64,000 nucleotides of DNA from NCBI GenBank assembly GCA_018241265.1, contig JAFEEF010000008.1, positions 124,001 through 188,000 on the forward strand. Direction: 5' to 3'. Position numbers and translations under genes: made by a program. This stretch comes from Pseudomonadota bacterium. GTDB taxonomy: Bacteria > Pseudomonadota > Gammaproteobacteria > Burkholderiales > Burkholderiaceae_C. Below are positions 8,270-17,394 of this stretch, piece after piece; position 1 is the stretch's first letter; every line of letters starts with the position of its first letter. The notes beneath the pieces are model-generated. The model did not search any database, was not told where the DNA came from, and was given only the letters and a program-made list of their open reading frames with translations.

Positions 8270-9109
8270 TCAGCCCATCTGCCGGCGCAGCCAGCCGCTC
8301 GCGAGGTCGGCGCAGCCGACCAGCGCGACGAACGCGACCAGCATCGTCGCGACCTCGCCGCCGGCCAGCATCTTGACCGACGAGTCGAGCAGCTGCCCGA
8401 GCCCGCCGGCACCGACGAAGCCGAGCACGACCGACGAGCGCACCGCGCATTCCCAGCGGTAGATCGTGTACGACGTCAGCTCGTCGGCGCATTGCGGCAG
8501 GAGGCCGTAGCAGAACGCCTGCAGCCGGCCGCTGCCGTTGCGCAGCAGGGTCTGCGCCGCATGCGGCTCGCTGCTTTCGAGGATCTCGCCGTAGACCTTG
8601 CCGAGCATGCCGCCGTAGGCGAGCGCGATCGCGAGCACGCCGGCGGTCGGGCCGAGGCCGACGACGCGCACGAAGACGAGCGCCCACACCAGCTCGGGCA
8701 CGCTGCGCAGCACGATCGCGAGCCAGCGCAGCGCCTGGCGCACCGCGAACGGCAGCGGCGCCATCCGGCCGGCGAGCCCGGAGATCGACAGCACGCGCGT
8801 CGTCGCGAGCGCGACCGGCACCGCGATCACGAGCGCCAGCGTGATGCCGGCCGTCGCCATCGCGACGGTGCGCCACGTCTCGCGCACGACGAGCCGGATA
8901 AAGTCCGCATCGACGCGCGGCGGCACGAACGACGCGAGGAACGCGCCGGTCGCCGCCAGGCTGCGGGCATCCCACAGCAGCCACGGCCTGAACTCGGCGG
9001 CGCCGAAGAGCGGCCACAGCACGGCGATCGCGACCGCCAGCGCGAGCAGCCGGCCGCGCCACGCCGGATCGCGCGGCACCGCGGGCCGCGGCGCGTCGAG
9101 GATCATCAT
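8270..9109 (-). CDS. phnE: PhnE-type ABC transporter permease (first copy)
   Basis: A 279-residue inner-membrane permease, paired with the following permease and the PhnC-like ATPase. Hydrophobic segments start at about residue 20. The core has SVPELVWALVFVRVVGLGP and the C-terminal part has YRWECAVRSS and GFVGAGGLGQLLD, typical of PhnE/PtxC. The start is ambiguous: an ATG at 9115 or the ATG at 9109, which makes an ATGA overlap with the end of the ATPase gene and is preferred here. It is part of a tightly packed phnD-phnC-phnE-phnE unit. Confidence 0.84.
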   Translation of the reverse strand: MMILDAPRPAVPRDPAWRGRLLALAVAIAVLWPLFGAAEFRPWLLWDARSLAATGAFLASFVPPRVDADFIRLVVRETWRTVAMATAGITLALVIAVPVALATTRVLSISGLAGRMAPLPFAVRQALRWLAIVLRSVPELVWALVFVRVVGLGPTAGVLAIALAYGGMLGKVYGEILESSEPHAAQTLLRNGSGRLQAFCYGLLPQCADELTSYTIYRWECAVRSSVVLGFVGAGGLGQLLDSSVKMLAGGEVATMLVAFVALVGCADLASGWLRRQMG

Positions 9110-9933
9110 CGGCATGGCGGCATCGCTGCCAGGCGCGGCGTCTCGCCGGGCCATGCCGGCCGTGCGCTCGCGCGCTCGGGCTGCTCCTGCCCGTACAGCT
9201 CGGCGAGCCGCTCGCGCGTGATGCCGCGCGGCGGCAGGTCGAACACGATGCGGCCGTCGCGCAGGCCGACGATGCGCGGGAAGCTCGCGAGCGCGATGTC
9301 GACGTCGTGCAGGGTCGCGACCAGCGTGCGCGACGACACGCGTGCCGCATCGATCAGCGTCGCCATCGCCTGCGCGGCGCGGGCCGGGTCGAGCGACGAC
9401 AGCGGCTCGTCGATCAGCCACAAGGTCGCCGGCGCCAGCAGCGCACGCGCCAGGCCGACGCGCTGGCGCTCGCCGCCGGACAGGCGATCGACGCGCTCGA
9501 AGAGCTTGTCGCCGAGGTCGAGCCGTTCGAGCGCCGCATGCGCGGCCGGGATGTCGGTTGGATGGAACAGCGAGCGGATGCTGCGCGCCAGGCTCTGCAC
9601 CGGCAGGCGGCCGGCCAGCACGGCGGTCACGACGCGCTGGCGCGGCGGCAGCGGCGGCACCTGCGGCGCGAGGTAGAGCCGGCCGCGCAGCCGCGTGAGC
9701 TCGCGGCGCGGCAGCGTCCACGGATCGACGCCGCCGATGCGCACGCTGCCGGCCGAAGGGCGCAGCGCCGCCGCCGCGCAGTGCAGCAAGGTCGTCTTGC
9801 CGGCGCCCGACGGGCCGATGATCGCGACCTGCTCGCCGGCCTCGACCTCCAGCGATACGCCGGTCAGCGCCGAGGGCGCGCCGCGGCGCGCGGTCGGCGG
9901 CCGTGCATCGAGCGCGGCGAGCGTGAGCTGCAT
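9106..9933 (-). CDS. phnC: PhnC-type ABC transporter ATPase
   Basis: A 275-residue ATPase that would power the two PhnE-like permeases on the cytoplasmic side. Walker A is GPSGAGKTT (about 40-48), the ABC signature is LSGGERQRVG, Walker B is LWLIDEP and the switch His is in ATLHD. The segment between Walker A and the signature carries the long insertion normal for PhnC. It begins 21 bp after the binding-protein gene and overlaps the first permease gene by 4 bp. Its C-terminal 30 residues are Pro/Arg-rich and not conserved in character. Confidence 0.86.
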   Translation of the reverse strand: MQLTLAALDARPPTARRGAPSALTGVSLEVEAGEQVAIIGPSGAGKTTLLHCAAAALRPSAGSVRIGGVDPWTLPRRELTRLRGRLYLAPQVPPLPPRQRVVTAVLAGRLPVQSLARSIRSLFHPTDIPAAHAALERLDLGDKLFERVDRLSGGERQRVGLARALLAPATLWLIDEPLSSLDPARAAQAMATLIDAARVSSRTLVATLHDVDIALASFPRIVGLRDGRIVFDLPPRGITRERLAELYGQEQPERASARPAWPGETPRLAAMPPCR

Positions 9934-9954
9934 CGACGATCGGGCGAGGCGCGC

Positions 9955-10812
9955 CTACAGCAGGCCGGCGCTCTTGGCGGCCGCTTCGATGCCCTTGTAG
10001 TTGTCGACCTTGGTCGGCACGAAGCGCGTCGCGCGCTGCAGCTCCAGCACTTCCTTGCCTTGCGGCGTGCTCGCGTCGAGCGACAGGAAGGCCTGCGTCA
10101 GCTTCTCGCGCAGCGCGGCCGGCATGTCGGCATGCACCGACCAGTTGTAGTCGTAGAACGGCGGCGTCGTGTAGAAGACCGTGACCTTGGTCGTGTCGAC
10201 CTTCTTCTCGGCGACGAGCTTCTCCCACACCGAGATGTTGAGCGCGCCGGCCTGCACCTTGCCCGATGCCACCGCGGCGACGGTCGCATCGTGCGCGCCG
10301 CTGTAGGCGACACGGCGGAAGTCCTTGTCGGGGTCGATGCCGGCCTGCAGCAGCGCATTGCGCGGCATCAGGTGGCCGCTGGTCGAGCTCTGCGAGCCGA
10401 ACGCGACGTCCTTGCCCTTGAGATCGGCGAGCGTGCGGATCGAGGGATCGGTCGTGATGAAGACCGAGCGGAACTTCGCGTCCTCCTCGCGCTGCACGAT
10501 CGGGATCACCTTGCCGCCCGAGCGCGCATAGGCCTGCACGAACGTGAAGCCGCCGAACCAGGCGAGGTCGATCTTGCGGTTGACCAGCGTCTCGACCGCC
10601 GCCGCATAGTCGGTGACCGGCGTCCACTCGACCTTCATGCCGAGCTGCTGCTCGAGGTAGTGCACCAGCGGCGCGGCCTTGCGCGCCAGCTCGGTGGGCG
10701 ACTCGTCGGGGATCGCGGTGACCCTCAGCACCTGCTGGGCCTGCGACGGCAGCACCAGCGCGAGCGCGAGCGTGCCGAGGCCGAGACGGAAGAGACGGGC
10801 AAGACGCGACAA
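9955..10812 (-). CDS. phnD: PhnD-type periplasmic binding protein, TTG start
   Basis: A 285-residue binding protein of the phosphate/phosphite/phosphonate type (PhnD/PtxB). The signal peptide ends at about SQAQ (24-26). Characteristic segments follow: DYAAAVETL, DLAWFGGFTFVQA, the oxyanion-loop-like SQSSTSGHLMPR and GAHDATVAAVASG. There is no in-frame ATG at the right place. The start is a TTG at 10812, set by AAGGAG six bases upstream. It begins 72 bp after the senA stop on the same strand, so it could be transcribed with senA. The ligand could be a phosphonate or another tetrahedral oxyanion; a selenium or methylated amine ligand is only suggested by position. Confidence 0.85.
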   Translation of the reverse strand: MSRLARLFRLGLGTLALALVLPSQAQQVLRVTAIPDESPTELARKAAPLVHYLEQQLGMKVEWTPVTDYAAAVETLVNRKIDLAWFGGFTFVQAYARSGGKVIPIVQREEDAKFRSVFITTDPSIRTLADLKGKDVAFGSQSSTSGHLMPRNALLQAGIDPDKDFRRVAYSGAHDATVAAVASGKVQAGALNISVWEKLVAEKKVDTTKVTVFYTTPPFYDYNWSVHADMPAALREKLTQAFLSLDASTPQGKEVLELQRATRFVPTKVDNYKGIEAAAKSAGLL

Positions 10813-10884
10813 GGCGAACTCCTTCGATGGGATGCGGATGGACGGGAAGCGACCGCGGCGGCGACGGTCAGCGCACCGCCGCGA

Positions 10885-12126
10885 TCATCGCGCAGCGGCC
10901 GGCGAGGCATCGGCCGCGCAGGTCCGGAAGCCCGCGTAGATGTCGTTGCGGTCGGGCGTGTAGAAGTTGCGGTAGCGCACATGCTTCATGCGCGCATGGG
11001 TCGCGAACGAGCCGCCGCGCAGCACGCGGCGCGTGCCGAACCACGGCTGCGAATAGTCGCGGTACGGATGCGGAGCGAAATCGGGGTAGGGCGCGAACGT
11101 GCTCGCGGTCCATTCCCACACCTGGCCCCAGGCATGGCCGTCGCCGCCGCGCTCGGCGGCCGATTCCCATTCGGCCTCGGTCGGCAGGCGGCGGCCGGCC
11201 CAGGCGCACCAGGCTTCGGCTTCGAAGCACGACAGGTTCATCGCCGGCAACGCGGCATCGACGTCGGCCCAGTTGCCGAAGCCGCGGCGTTGCCACAGGT
11301 CGCCGTGCCGGCGCAGGTAGCGCGGTGCATGCAGGCCCTGGGCCTGCAGCCAGGCCCAGCCGTCGTCGCTCCAGCAGCAGCGCGTCTCGTAGCCGCCGGC
11401 CTCGACGAAGCGCAAATAGGCACCCCAGGTCACCGGCGCCGCGTCGATCTCGAAGGCGGCCAGCTCGACCGCATGGCGGCCGAGCTCGTTGTCGAACGCG
11501 AAGCCGGTCTCGGGCGCGCCCGACACGTGCTGCACGGCCGGCAGCGCGATCGACGCCGATGCAGGATGCGCATCGGGCCCGCGTCCCGCCAGCGCGAGGT
11601 CGAGGTGCTGCGCCATGTAGACGGCGGCCTCGTGGTGCATGTCCTCGTGGAACAGGCAGAGGCGGAAGAAGTAGAGCGCGGCGTCGCGCGCGTCGCTGTC
11701 GTCGATGGCATCGAGCAAGGCGAGCGTCTGCTGCAGCCCCTGCATCAGGTCGTCGCGCAGCGCGTCGGGCGACGGCAGCGCGAGCGCCCAGCGGTCGCGG
11801 TGCGCGATGCGTCCCGAGTCGAACATCGCATCGACGCCGCTGCGCCGCGGCGCCACACGCGCCGCGTCCGGATCGGCGGCCGCGCCGAGTGCGCGCTGCG
11901 GGTTGCGCGCGATCCACCAGTCCTGGAACCAGCCGACGTGACCGAGCTCCCAGAGCGGCGGATTGAGCTGCGCCGAATACGGTACCGCGAGCCCGCTCTG
12001 CGCCAGGCCCGCTTCGTAGGCGGCAAAGGTCGCGAGCGTGCGGCGGCGCGCATCGACGAGGGCATCGCGCAGCGCATGACGATCGGCATGGCGCGCGTCG
12101 TGGGCGGGGTTCGGGATCGGGGGCAT
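10885..12126 (-). CDS. senA: Selenoneine synthase SenA (EgtB-like)
   Basis: A 413-residue EgtB/FGE-fold non-heme iron enzyme. SenA joins a selenosugar to hercynine to make the precursor of selenoneine. The N-terminal DinB-like domain carries the iron ligands: H63 in LGHVGWF and the HX3HXE motif in LFHEDMHHE (H160, H164, E166). The C-terminal FGE-sulfatase domain has RLPTEAEWE, VWEWTASTF and RVLRGGSFAT. Assignment to SenA rather than EgtB rests on the adjacent senB and selD genes, an arrangement known for the selenoneine pathway. No hercynine-forming egtD is visible, so that step must be encoded elsewhere. The start at 12126 is the only in-frame ATG before the conserved region and lies 18 bp from the senB start. 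Confidence 0.9.
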   Translation of the reverse strand: MPPIPNPAHDARHADRHALRDALVDARRRTLATFAAYEAGLAQSGLAVPYSAQLNPPLWELGHVGWFQDWWIARNPQRALGAAADPDAARVAPRRSGVDAMFDSGRIAHRDRWALALPSPDALRDDLMQGLQQTLALLDAIDDSDARDAALYFFRLCLFHEDMHHEAAVYMAQHLDLALAGRGPDAHPASASIALPAVQHVSGAPETGFAFDNELGRHAVELAAFEIDAAPVTWGAYLRFVEAGGYETRCCWSDDGWAWLQAQGLHAPRYLRRHGDLWQRRGFGNWADVDAALPAMNLSCFEAEAWCAWAGRRLPTEAEWESAAERGGDGHAWGQVWEWTASTFAPYPDFAPHPYRDYSQPWFGTRRVLRGGSFATHARMKHVRYRNFYTPDRNDIYAGFRTCAADASPAAAR

Positions 12127-12129
12127 TCG

Positions 12130-12144
12130 CGTATAACGCCTCGC
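12130..12144. promoter_or_regulatory. Shared divergent promoter between senA and senB
   Basis: Only 18 bp separate the start codons of senA and senB. The gap holds GCGTATAACGC, whose TATAAC (12132-12137) matches the sigma-70 -10 box at five of six positions for senB and would place the senB transcript start at or next to its ATG. The same bases read on the other strand give TATACG next to the senA ATG. Both transcripts would be leaderless or nearly so, and the -35 regions would lie inside the opposite gene. Inferred from sequence only. Confidence 0.45.
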
Positions 12145-13152
12145 ATGGGCAAGCGCGCGGCTCGGCGTTCCGGTTCGCTCGGCGTGGGCATCGTCACGCC
12201 GGCCAGCCGCGCCGCCAACAACGGCAACTGGCAGACCGCGTGGCGCTGGTCGCGCCTGCTCGGCGAATACTACAAGGTCGGCATCGTCGACTCGTGGCGC
12301 GGGGAACCGTTCGACGTGCTGATCGCGCTGCATGCGCGGCGCTCGGCGCCGTCGATCGCGGCCTGGCATGCGGCGGCGCGCGGCCCGCTGGTCGTCGTGC
12401 TGACCGGCACCGACCTCTACCGCGACATCGACGGCGATCCGATGGCGCAGGCGTCCCTGACGCGGGCCGACAGGCTCGTCGTGCTGCAGGAGCTCGGACC
12501 CGAGCGGCTGCCGGCGGCGCTGCGCGGCCGCGCGGTCGTCTGCTTCCAGTCGTGCGCGGCGCGCCGGCCGGTCGCGAAGACGACGCGCCATCTGCGCGCG
12601 GTGATGGTCGGCCACCTGCGCGACGAGAAGTCGCCCGAGACCTACTTCGACGCGGCGCGCCTGCTGCGCGATCGCGACGACATCCTGCTCGACCACATCG
12701 GCGCGCCGCTCGATCCGGCGCTCGGCGCGACGGCAGAGGCGCTGATGCGCCGCTGCCCGCGCTACCGCTGGCTCGGCGCGTTGGACCATGGCCGCACGCG
12801 GCGCTGCATCCAGCAGGCCCACGTGCTCGTCCATGCGAGCCGGCTCGAAGGCGGTGCGCACGTGCTGGCCGAGGCGGTGCGCAGCGGCACGCCGGTGATC
12901 GCGTCGAGGGTCGACGGCAACGTCGGCATGCTCGGGCGCGACTACGCCGGCTACTACGCGTGGAACGACGCCGGCGCGCTCGCCGCCCTGCTGGCGCGCG
13001 CGCGCGACGAACCCGCTATGCTCGCCGGGCTGATCCGGCAGGGCGCGCAGCGTGCGCCGTTGTTCGAGCCGCAGCGCGAGCGGGCCACCTTGCGGTCGCT
13101 GCTCGACGGCCTGCCGGATGCCGCGTCATCGATCGCCAGGAGCCGCCCATGA
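12145..13152 (+). CDS. senB: Selenosugar synthase SenB (glycosyltransferase-fold)
   Basis: A 335-residue GT-B glycosyltransferase-like protein. SenB uses selenophosphate and a UDP-sugar to form a seleno-sugar, the selenium donor for SenA. The N-terminal ASRAANNGNWQTAWRW and the ALHARRSAPSI and VLTGTDLYRDI segments are the marks of this family (formerly a putative glycosyltransferase family without function). A donor-site region HASRLEGGAHVLAEA precedes GTPVIAS. It overlaps senC by an ATGA, so selenophosphate is made next to its user. An Arg-rich tail ends the protein. The start at 12145 is chosen because conserved residues begin shortly after it. Confidence 0.9.
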   Translation: MGKRAARRSGSLGVGIVTPASRAANNGNWQTAWRWSRLLGEYYKVGIVDSWRGEPFDVLIALHARRSAPSIAAWHAAARGPLVVVLTGTDLYRDIDGDPMAQASLTRADRLVVLQELGPERLPAALRGRAVVCFQSCAARRPVAKTTRHLRAVMVGHLRDEKSPETYFDAARLLRDRDDILLDHIGAPLDPALGATAEALMRRCPRYRWLGALDHGRTRRCIQQAHVLVHASRLEGGAHVLAEAVRSGTPVIASRVDGNVGMLGRDYAGYYAWNDAGALAALLARARDEPAMLAGLIRQGAQRAPLFEPQRERATLRSLLDGLPDAASSIARSRP

Positions 13153-14213
13153 ATGCCCCCGACCGTCCCGCCGAGCCCCGGCTCACGTCGCTGTCCCATG
13201 GCGGCGGCTGCGGCTGCAAGATCGCGCCGGGCGTGCTGTCCGAGATCCTGAAGGGCACCGCGCGCATGCCGATGCCGAAGGAACTGCTGGTCGGCATCGA
13301 GACCGCCGACGATGCCGCGGTCTACCAGCTCAACGACGAGCAGGCGCTGATCGCGACGACCGACTTCTTCATGCCGATCGTCGACGATCCGTACGACTTC
13401 GGCCGCATCGCGGCGACCAATGCGATCTCCGACGTCTATGCGATGGGCGGCCGGCCGATCATGGCGCTGGCGCTCGTCGGCATGCCGATCGGCACCTTGT
13501 CGACCGACACGATCGCGAAGATCCTGCAGGGCGGCGAATCGGTCTGCCAGGCCGCCGGCATACCGATCGCCGGCGGCCACACGATCGATTCGGTCGAGGC
13601 GATCTACGGCCTCGTCGCGCTCGGCCTCGTGCATCCGAAGCGCGTCAAGCGCAACGCCGATGCGCGCACCGGCGACCGGCTGGTGCTCGGCAAGCCGATC
13701 GGCGTCGGCGTGCTGTCGGCCGCGTTGAAGAAGGAGATCCTCGGTCCCGACGGCTATGCGCAGATGATCGCGACGACCACGCAGCTCAACACGCCCGGCC
13801 CCGAGCTCGCCGCCCTCGACGGCGTGCATGCGTTGACCGACGTGACCGGCTTCGGCCTCGCGGGCCATGCGCTCGAATTGGCACGCGGCGCCGGGCGCAG
13901 CGCCGTGATCGACTGGACCCGGGTGCCGCAGATCGCCGGCGCGCGTGAACTCGCGAGCGCCGGCCACGTCACCGGCGCCTCGGGCCGCAATTGGGCCGGC
14001 TACGGCCGCGACGTCGTGCTGCCCGACGGCTTCGATCCGGCCGACCGCGCACTGCTGACCGATCCGCAGACCAGCGGCGGCTTGCTGGTGTCGTGCGACG
14101 CCTCGGTGGTCGACGACGTGCTCGCGGTGTTCCGCCGCCACGGCTTCGCCGCGGCCGCCGAGATCGGCAGCGTGGGCGAGGCACGAGACGGCGCGAAGCT
14201 GATCGTTCGGTGA
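13149..14213 (+). CDS. senC: Selenophosphate synthetase (SenC/SelD)
   Basis: A 354-residue selenide, water dikinase that makes selenophosphate from selenide and ATP. The catalytic Cys and Lys are in HGGGCGCKIAP (C21, K24, with C23), matching E. coli SelD C17 and K20; it is a Cys form, not a selenocysteine form. ATP/Mg ligands are in ETADDAAVY, TTDFFMPIVDDP and GGHTID, and DPQTSGGLL closes the AIR-synthase-like fold. It overlaps senB by 4 bp. Because selenophosphate is also needed for selenocysteine and tRNA modification, it could serve those too, but no selA, selB or selU is in view. It ends 7 bp from a convergent small lipoprotein gene. Confidence 0.93.
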   Translation: MNAPDRPAEPRLTSLSHGGGCGCKIAPGVLSEILKGTARMPMPKELLVGIETADDAAVYQLNDEQALIATTDFFMPIVDDPYDFGRIAATNAISDVYAMGGRPIMALALVGMPIGTLSTDTIAKILQGGESVCQAAGIPIAGGHTIDSVEAIYGLVALGLVHPKRVKRNADARTGDRLVLGKPIGVGVLSAALKKEILGPDGYAQMIATTTQLNTPGPELAALDGVHALTDVTGFGLAGHALELARGAGRSAVIDWTRVPQIAGARELASAGHVTGASGRNWAGYGRDVVLPDGFDPADRALLTDPQTSGGLLVSCDASVVDDVLAVFRRHGFAAAAEIGSVGEARDGAKLIVR

Positions 14214-14220
14214 CCTGAAG

Positions 14221-14370
14221 TCAGGGCGCCGAAGCCCCGCCCATCGGCGCCGACGCGGTTTGGTCGGCAGGGCTGGCCGGCGGCATGTTGTCGCGCTTGT
14301 TGCAGCCTGCAAACAGGCACAGTGCGGCCGTCAGGCCGACCACGGTCAGGGTGCGCAGGGCGTTCGTCAT
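14221..14370 (-). CDS. Small lipoprotein, 49 residues
   Basis: A 49-residue entericidin-sized lipoprotein. A hydrophobic signal peptide leads to the lipobox LFAGC (Cys at about residue 23), and the mature part is about 26 residues, rich in Ala, Pro and Ser with no recognisable fold. The start at 14370 is set by GAGGATCACG directly upstream; an in-frame ATG four codons earlier is possible. It is convergent with senC. Its function is unknown; a cell-envelope toxin-antidote role like entericidin would be a guess. Confidence 0.7.
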   Translation of the reverse strand: MTNALRTLTVVGLTAALCLFAGCNKRDNMPPASPADQTASAPMGGASAP

Positions 14371-14472
14371 CGTGATCCTCATCCGGTGGTTGCGGTGTCT
14401 CTCGATCGGCAATCGACGTGCCGGCGGCCTATAAACGAGACCTGACCGAGGCCCGACCCGCGAGGAACCCCC

Positions 14473-17394
14473 ATGCCGGCTGCCGAATCCCGATCGTCGT
14501 CCGCGTCCCGCATCGATCTGCCCGAGCAGGAGATCAGCGGCATCGTGCTGCGCGAGAAGTACGCCAAGGGAGAAGAGACCTCCGCGGCCGACGTGCAGCG
14601 GCGCGTCGCGCACGCGCTCGCACAAGCCGAAGCGCCGGCGGCGCGTGCCGCGTGGGAAGCGCGCTTCGCCGACGCGCTGGCCGCCGGCTTCGTCCCGGCC
14701 GGGCGCATCCAGTCGGCCGCCGGCACCGGCCTCGCGACGACCTTGATCAACTGCTTCGTGCAGCCGGTCGGCGATTCGATCAGCCACGCGGACGACGGCC
14801 ACCCCGGCATCTACACCGCGCTCGCCGAAGCGGCCGAGACGATGCGCAGCGGCGGCGGGGTCGGCTACGACTATTCGCGCATCCGGCCGCAGGGCGCCTG
14901 GGTCTCGGGCACGCAGAGCAACGCGTCCGGGCCGATCAGCTACATGCGCGTCTTCGACCGCTCGTGCGAGACCGTCGAGTCGGCGGGCGCGCGGCGCGGC
15001 GCGCAGATGGCGGTGCTGCGCTGCGACCATCCCGACATCGAAGCCTTCATCCATGCGAAGGACGACGGCGACCTGGCCAACTTCAACCTGTCGGTCGGCG
15101 TCACCGATGCGTTCATGCAGGCGGTCGAGGCCGATGCCGACGTCGAGCTGGTGCACCGCGCCGAGCCCGGGCCGGCGCAGAAGGAGGCCGGCGCCCATCG
15201 CCGCGAGGCCGCGGCGGGCGAGCCGGCCGATGCCGCCGCATCCTGGGTCTACGCCAGGCGCCGCGCGCGCGATCTGTGGGACCAGATCATGCACGCCACC
15301 TACGACCATGCCGAGCCGGGCGTGCTGTTCCTCGATGCGATCAACCGCGACAACAACCTGTCGTACTGCGAGCACATCGTCGCGACCAACCCGTGCGCCG
15401 AGCAGCCGCTGCCGCCGTACGGCTGCTGCTGCCTCGGCTCGATCGACCTGACGCGCTTCGTGCGGGCACCGTTCGAGGCCGCCGCGCATTTCGACGAGGC
15501 CGGCTTCGCGGCCCTCGTGCCGGTCGCCGTGCGCATGCTCGACAACGTGCTCGACGTGACGCGCTGGCCGCTCGAACGCCAGCGCGACGAGGCGATGAAC
15601 AAGCGCCGCGTCGGCCTCGGCTTCACCGGCCTGGGCGATGCGCTGGCGATGCTCGGGCTGCACTACGACAGCGACGCGGCGCGCGCGCAGGCACGCCGCA
15701 TCGCCGAGCTGATGCGCGATGCGGCCTATGCGGCGTCGTCCGACCTCGCGGTCGAGCGCGGTGCCTTCCCGCTCTTCAATGCCGACCTGTACCTGTCGGG
15801 CACGACGTTCGCATCGCGCCTGCCGGCGCCGCTGCGCGAGCGCATCCGCGCGCACGGCCTGCGCAACTCGCACCTGCTGTCGATCGCGCCGACCGGCACG
15901 ATCAGCCTCGCCTTCGCCGACAACGTCAGCAACGGCATCGAGCCGGTGTTCCAGTGGCGCTATACGCGGCGCAAGCGCGCGGCCGACGGCGCGATGCAGG
16001 AGTTCGTCGTCGAGGACCATGCATGGCGCCTCTACCGCCACCTGCACGGCGCCGCCGCGCCGCTGCCGGCCGCGTTCGTCACCGCGCTCGAGCTGAGCGC
16101 GCAGGCGCACCAGGCGATGGTCGCCGCGGTCGCGCCGTGCATCGACACCGGCATCTCGAAGACCGTCAACGTCGCGGCCGACTATCCGTACCAGGACTTC
16201 CGGCGCCTCTACCTCGATGCGTGGAAGTCGGGGCTCAAGGGCCTGGCGACGTTCCGGCCCAACGCGGTGCTCGGCGCGGTGCTGAGCCCGCTGCCGGCCG
16301 CGGCCGCCGTCGCGCCGCTGCGGCTCGACGACGTGAACCGGCGCCTCGCGCTCGAGCCGCGCGCCGCGCCGGTGCTCGCGTCGCTGCGCTGGCCGGGCCG
16401 CCCCGAGCTGCCGGCCGGCAACCCGGCCTGGACCTACATGCTGCGCCATCCGTTCGGCGAGTTCGCGCTCAGCATCGGCGAGCTGGTCGATGCCGAAGGC
16501 GGCGGCACGCGGCCGTTCGAGGTCTGGGTCAACGGCGCCGAGCAGCCGCGCGGCCTCGGCGCGCTGGCCAAGACCTTGTCGATGGACCTGCGCGCCAACG
16601 ATGCGGCCTGGCTGCGCCTGAAGCTCGATGCGCTCGCGACCGTGGCCGAGGAGCGCGACTTCGAGATGCCGTTCCCGCCGCTCGGCGAGCCGCGCCGCTT
16701 TCCGGGTGTCGTCGCCGCGATGGCGGCGGTGATCCGCTGGCGCTGCGATCGGCTGGGCGCGCTCCCCGAGCCGCTACGAGGCGCCGGCGCGACGCCGGTG
16801 ATGGACGCGATGTTCAGCATCGCCGAGCCGCAGACCGGCCCGTCGGGCACGCTCGCGTGGGCGGTCGACATCGACAACCCGGCGAGCGGCGAGGCGTTCA
16901 CGCTGACGTTGAAGGAGGTCACCGTGCCCGGCGCCGACGGCTATCTATCGACGCGGCCGTGCGCGGTCGGCTTCGCCGGCAACTACCCGCGCGCCCTCGA
17001 CGGCCTGGCACGGCTGCTGTCGCTCGACATGCGCGTCGTCGACCCGGCCTGGATCGGCATGAAGCTGCGCAAGCTGCTCAACTACGCCGAGCCGCTGGGC
17101 CACTTCATGGCCTTCGTCCCCGGCCTGCCGCCAGGACAGCGACGCCAGCAGACCTGGCCGTCGACGGTGGCCTACCTCGCGCGGCTGATCATCCATCGCT
17201 ACGCGATGCTGGGGGTGCTGACGGAGGAGGGGCGGCCGGTGCGGGCGCTGGGCGTGCTGGCCGATGGGGACGAGCCCGAGGCCGGGCGACCGCTGGCGGG
17301 GAAGGTCTGCGCTGAATGCGGGAATGCGACGGTGATCCAGCGGGATGGGTGCGAGTTTTGTACGGCTTGCGGGGCGATCGGGGTGTGTGGGTGA
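14473..17394 (+). CDS. nrdJ: Adenosylcobalamin-dependent (class II) ribonucleotide reductase
   Basis: A 973-residue NrdJ that reduces ribonucleotides to deoxyribonucleotides using vitamin B12, without need for oxygen. The first active-site Cys is in [13 protein letters not shown] (C94). The radical-site region is [21 protein letters not shown], with the N-x-C-x-E signature, and [15 protein letters not shown] follows. A long C-terminal extension ends in a Cys-rich tail ([22 protein letters not shown]) that regenerates the active-site disulfide. The ATG at 14473 follows CGAGGAACCCCC. The gene is alone and is followed by an 11-bp triple repeat that starts inside its last codons. No cobalamin riboswitch was recognised in the 102 bp upstream. 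Confidence 0.95.
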   Translation: MPAAESRSSSASRIDLPEQEISGIVLREKYAKGEETSAADVQRRVAHALAQAEAPAARAAWEARFADALAAGFVPAGRIQSAAGTGLATTLINCFVQPVGDSISHADDGHPGIYTALAEAAETMRSGGGVGYDYSRIRPQGAWVSGTQSNASGPISYMRVFDRSCETVESAGARRGAQMAVLRCDHPDIEAFIHAKDDGDLANFNLSVGVTDAFMQAVEADADVELVHRAEPGPAQKEAGAHRREAAAGEPADAAASWVYARRRARDLWDQIMHATYDHAEPGVLFLDAINRDNNLSYCEHIVATNPCAEQPLPPYGCCCLGSIDLTRFVRAPFEAAAHFDEAGFAALVPVAVRMLDNVLDVTRWPLERQRDEAMNKRRVGLGFTGLGDALAMLGLHYDSDAARAQARRIAELMRDAAYAASSDLAVERGAFPLFNADLYLSGTTFASRLPAPLRERIRAHGLRNSHLLSIAPTGTISLAFADNVSNGIEPVFQWRYTRRKRAADGAMQEFVVEDHAWRLYRHLHGAAAPLPAAFVTALELSAQAHQAMVAAVAPCIDTGISKTVNVAADYPYQDFRRLYLDAWKSGLKGLATFRPNAVLGAVLSPLPAAAAVAPLRLDDVNRRLALEPRAAPVLASLRWPGRPELPAGNPAWTYMLRHPFGEFALSIGELVDAEGGGTRPFEVWVNGAEQPRGLGALAKTLSMDLRANDAAWLRLKLDALATVAEERDFEMPFPPLGEPRRFPGVVAAMAAVIRWRCDRLGALPEPLRGAGATPVMDAMFSIAEPQTGPSGTLAWAVDIDNPASGEAFTLTLKEVTVPGADGYLSTRPCAVGFAGNYPRALDGLARLLSLDMRVVDPAWIGMKLRKLLNYAEPLGHFMAFVPGLPPGQRRQQTWPSTVAYLARLIIHRYAMLGVLTEEGRPVRALGVLADGDEPEAGRPLAGKVCAECGNATVIQRDGCEFCTACGAIGVCG

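Noticed and set aside
9307-12144. Plus-strand open frame that runs into senB, adding over 900 residues before it
   Set aside because: It is antisense to phnC, phnD and senA, which have full motif sets, and its sequence is Arg/Ala-rich shadow. senB starts at 12145.
12127-12861. N-terminal extension of senA into the senB region
   Set aside because: It would overlap senB almost fully, has no family sequence, and SenA length is already right from 12126.
14371-14472. Possible cobalamin riboswitch before nrdJ
   Set aside because: Only 102 bp are available and no B12-box-like conserved motif was recognised.
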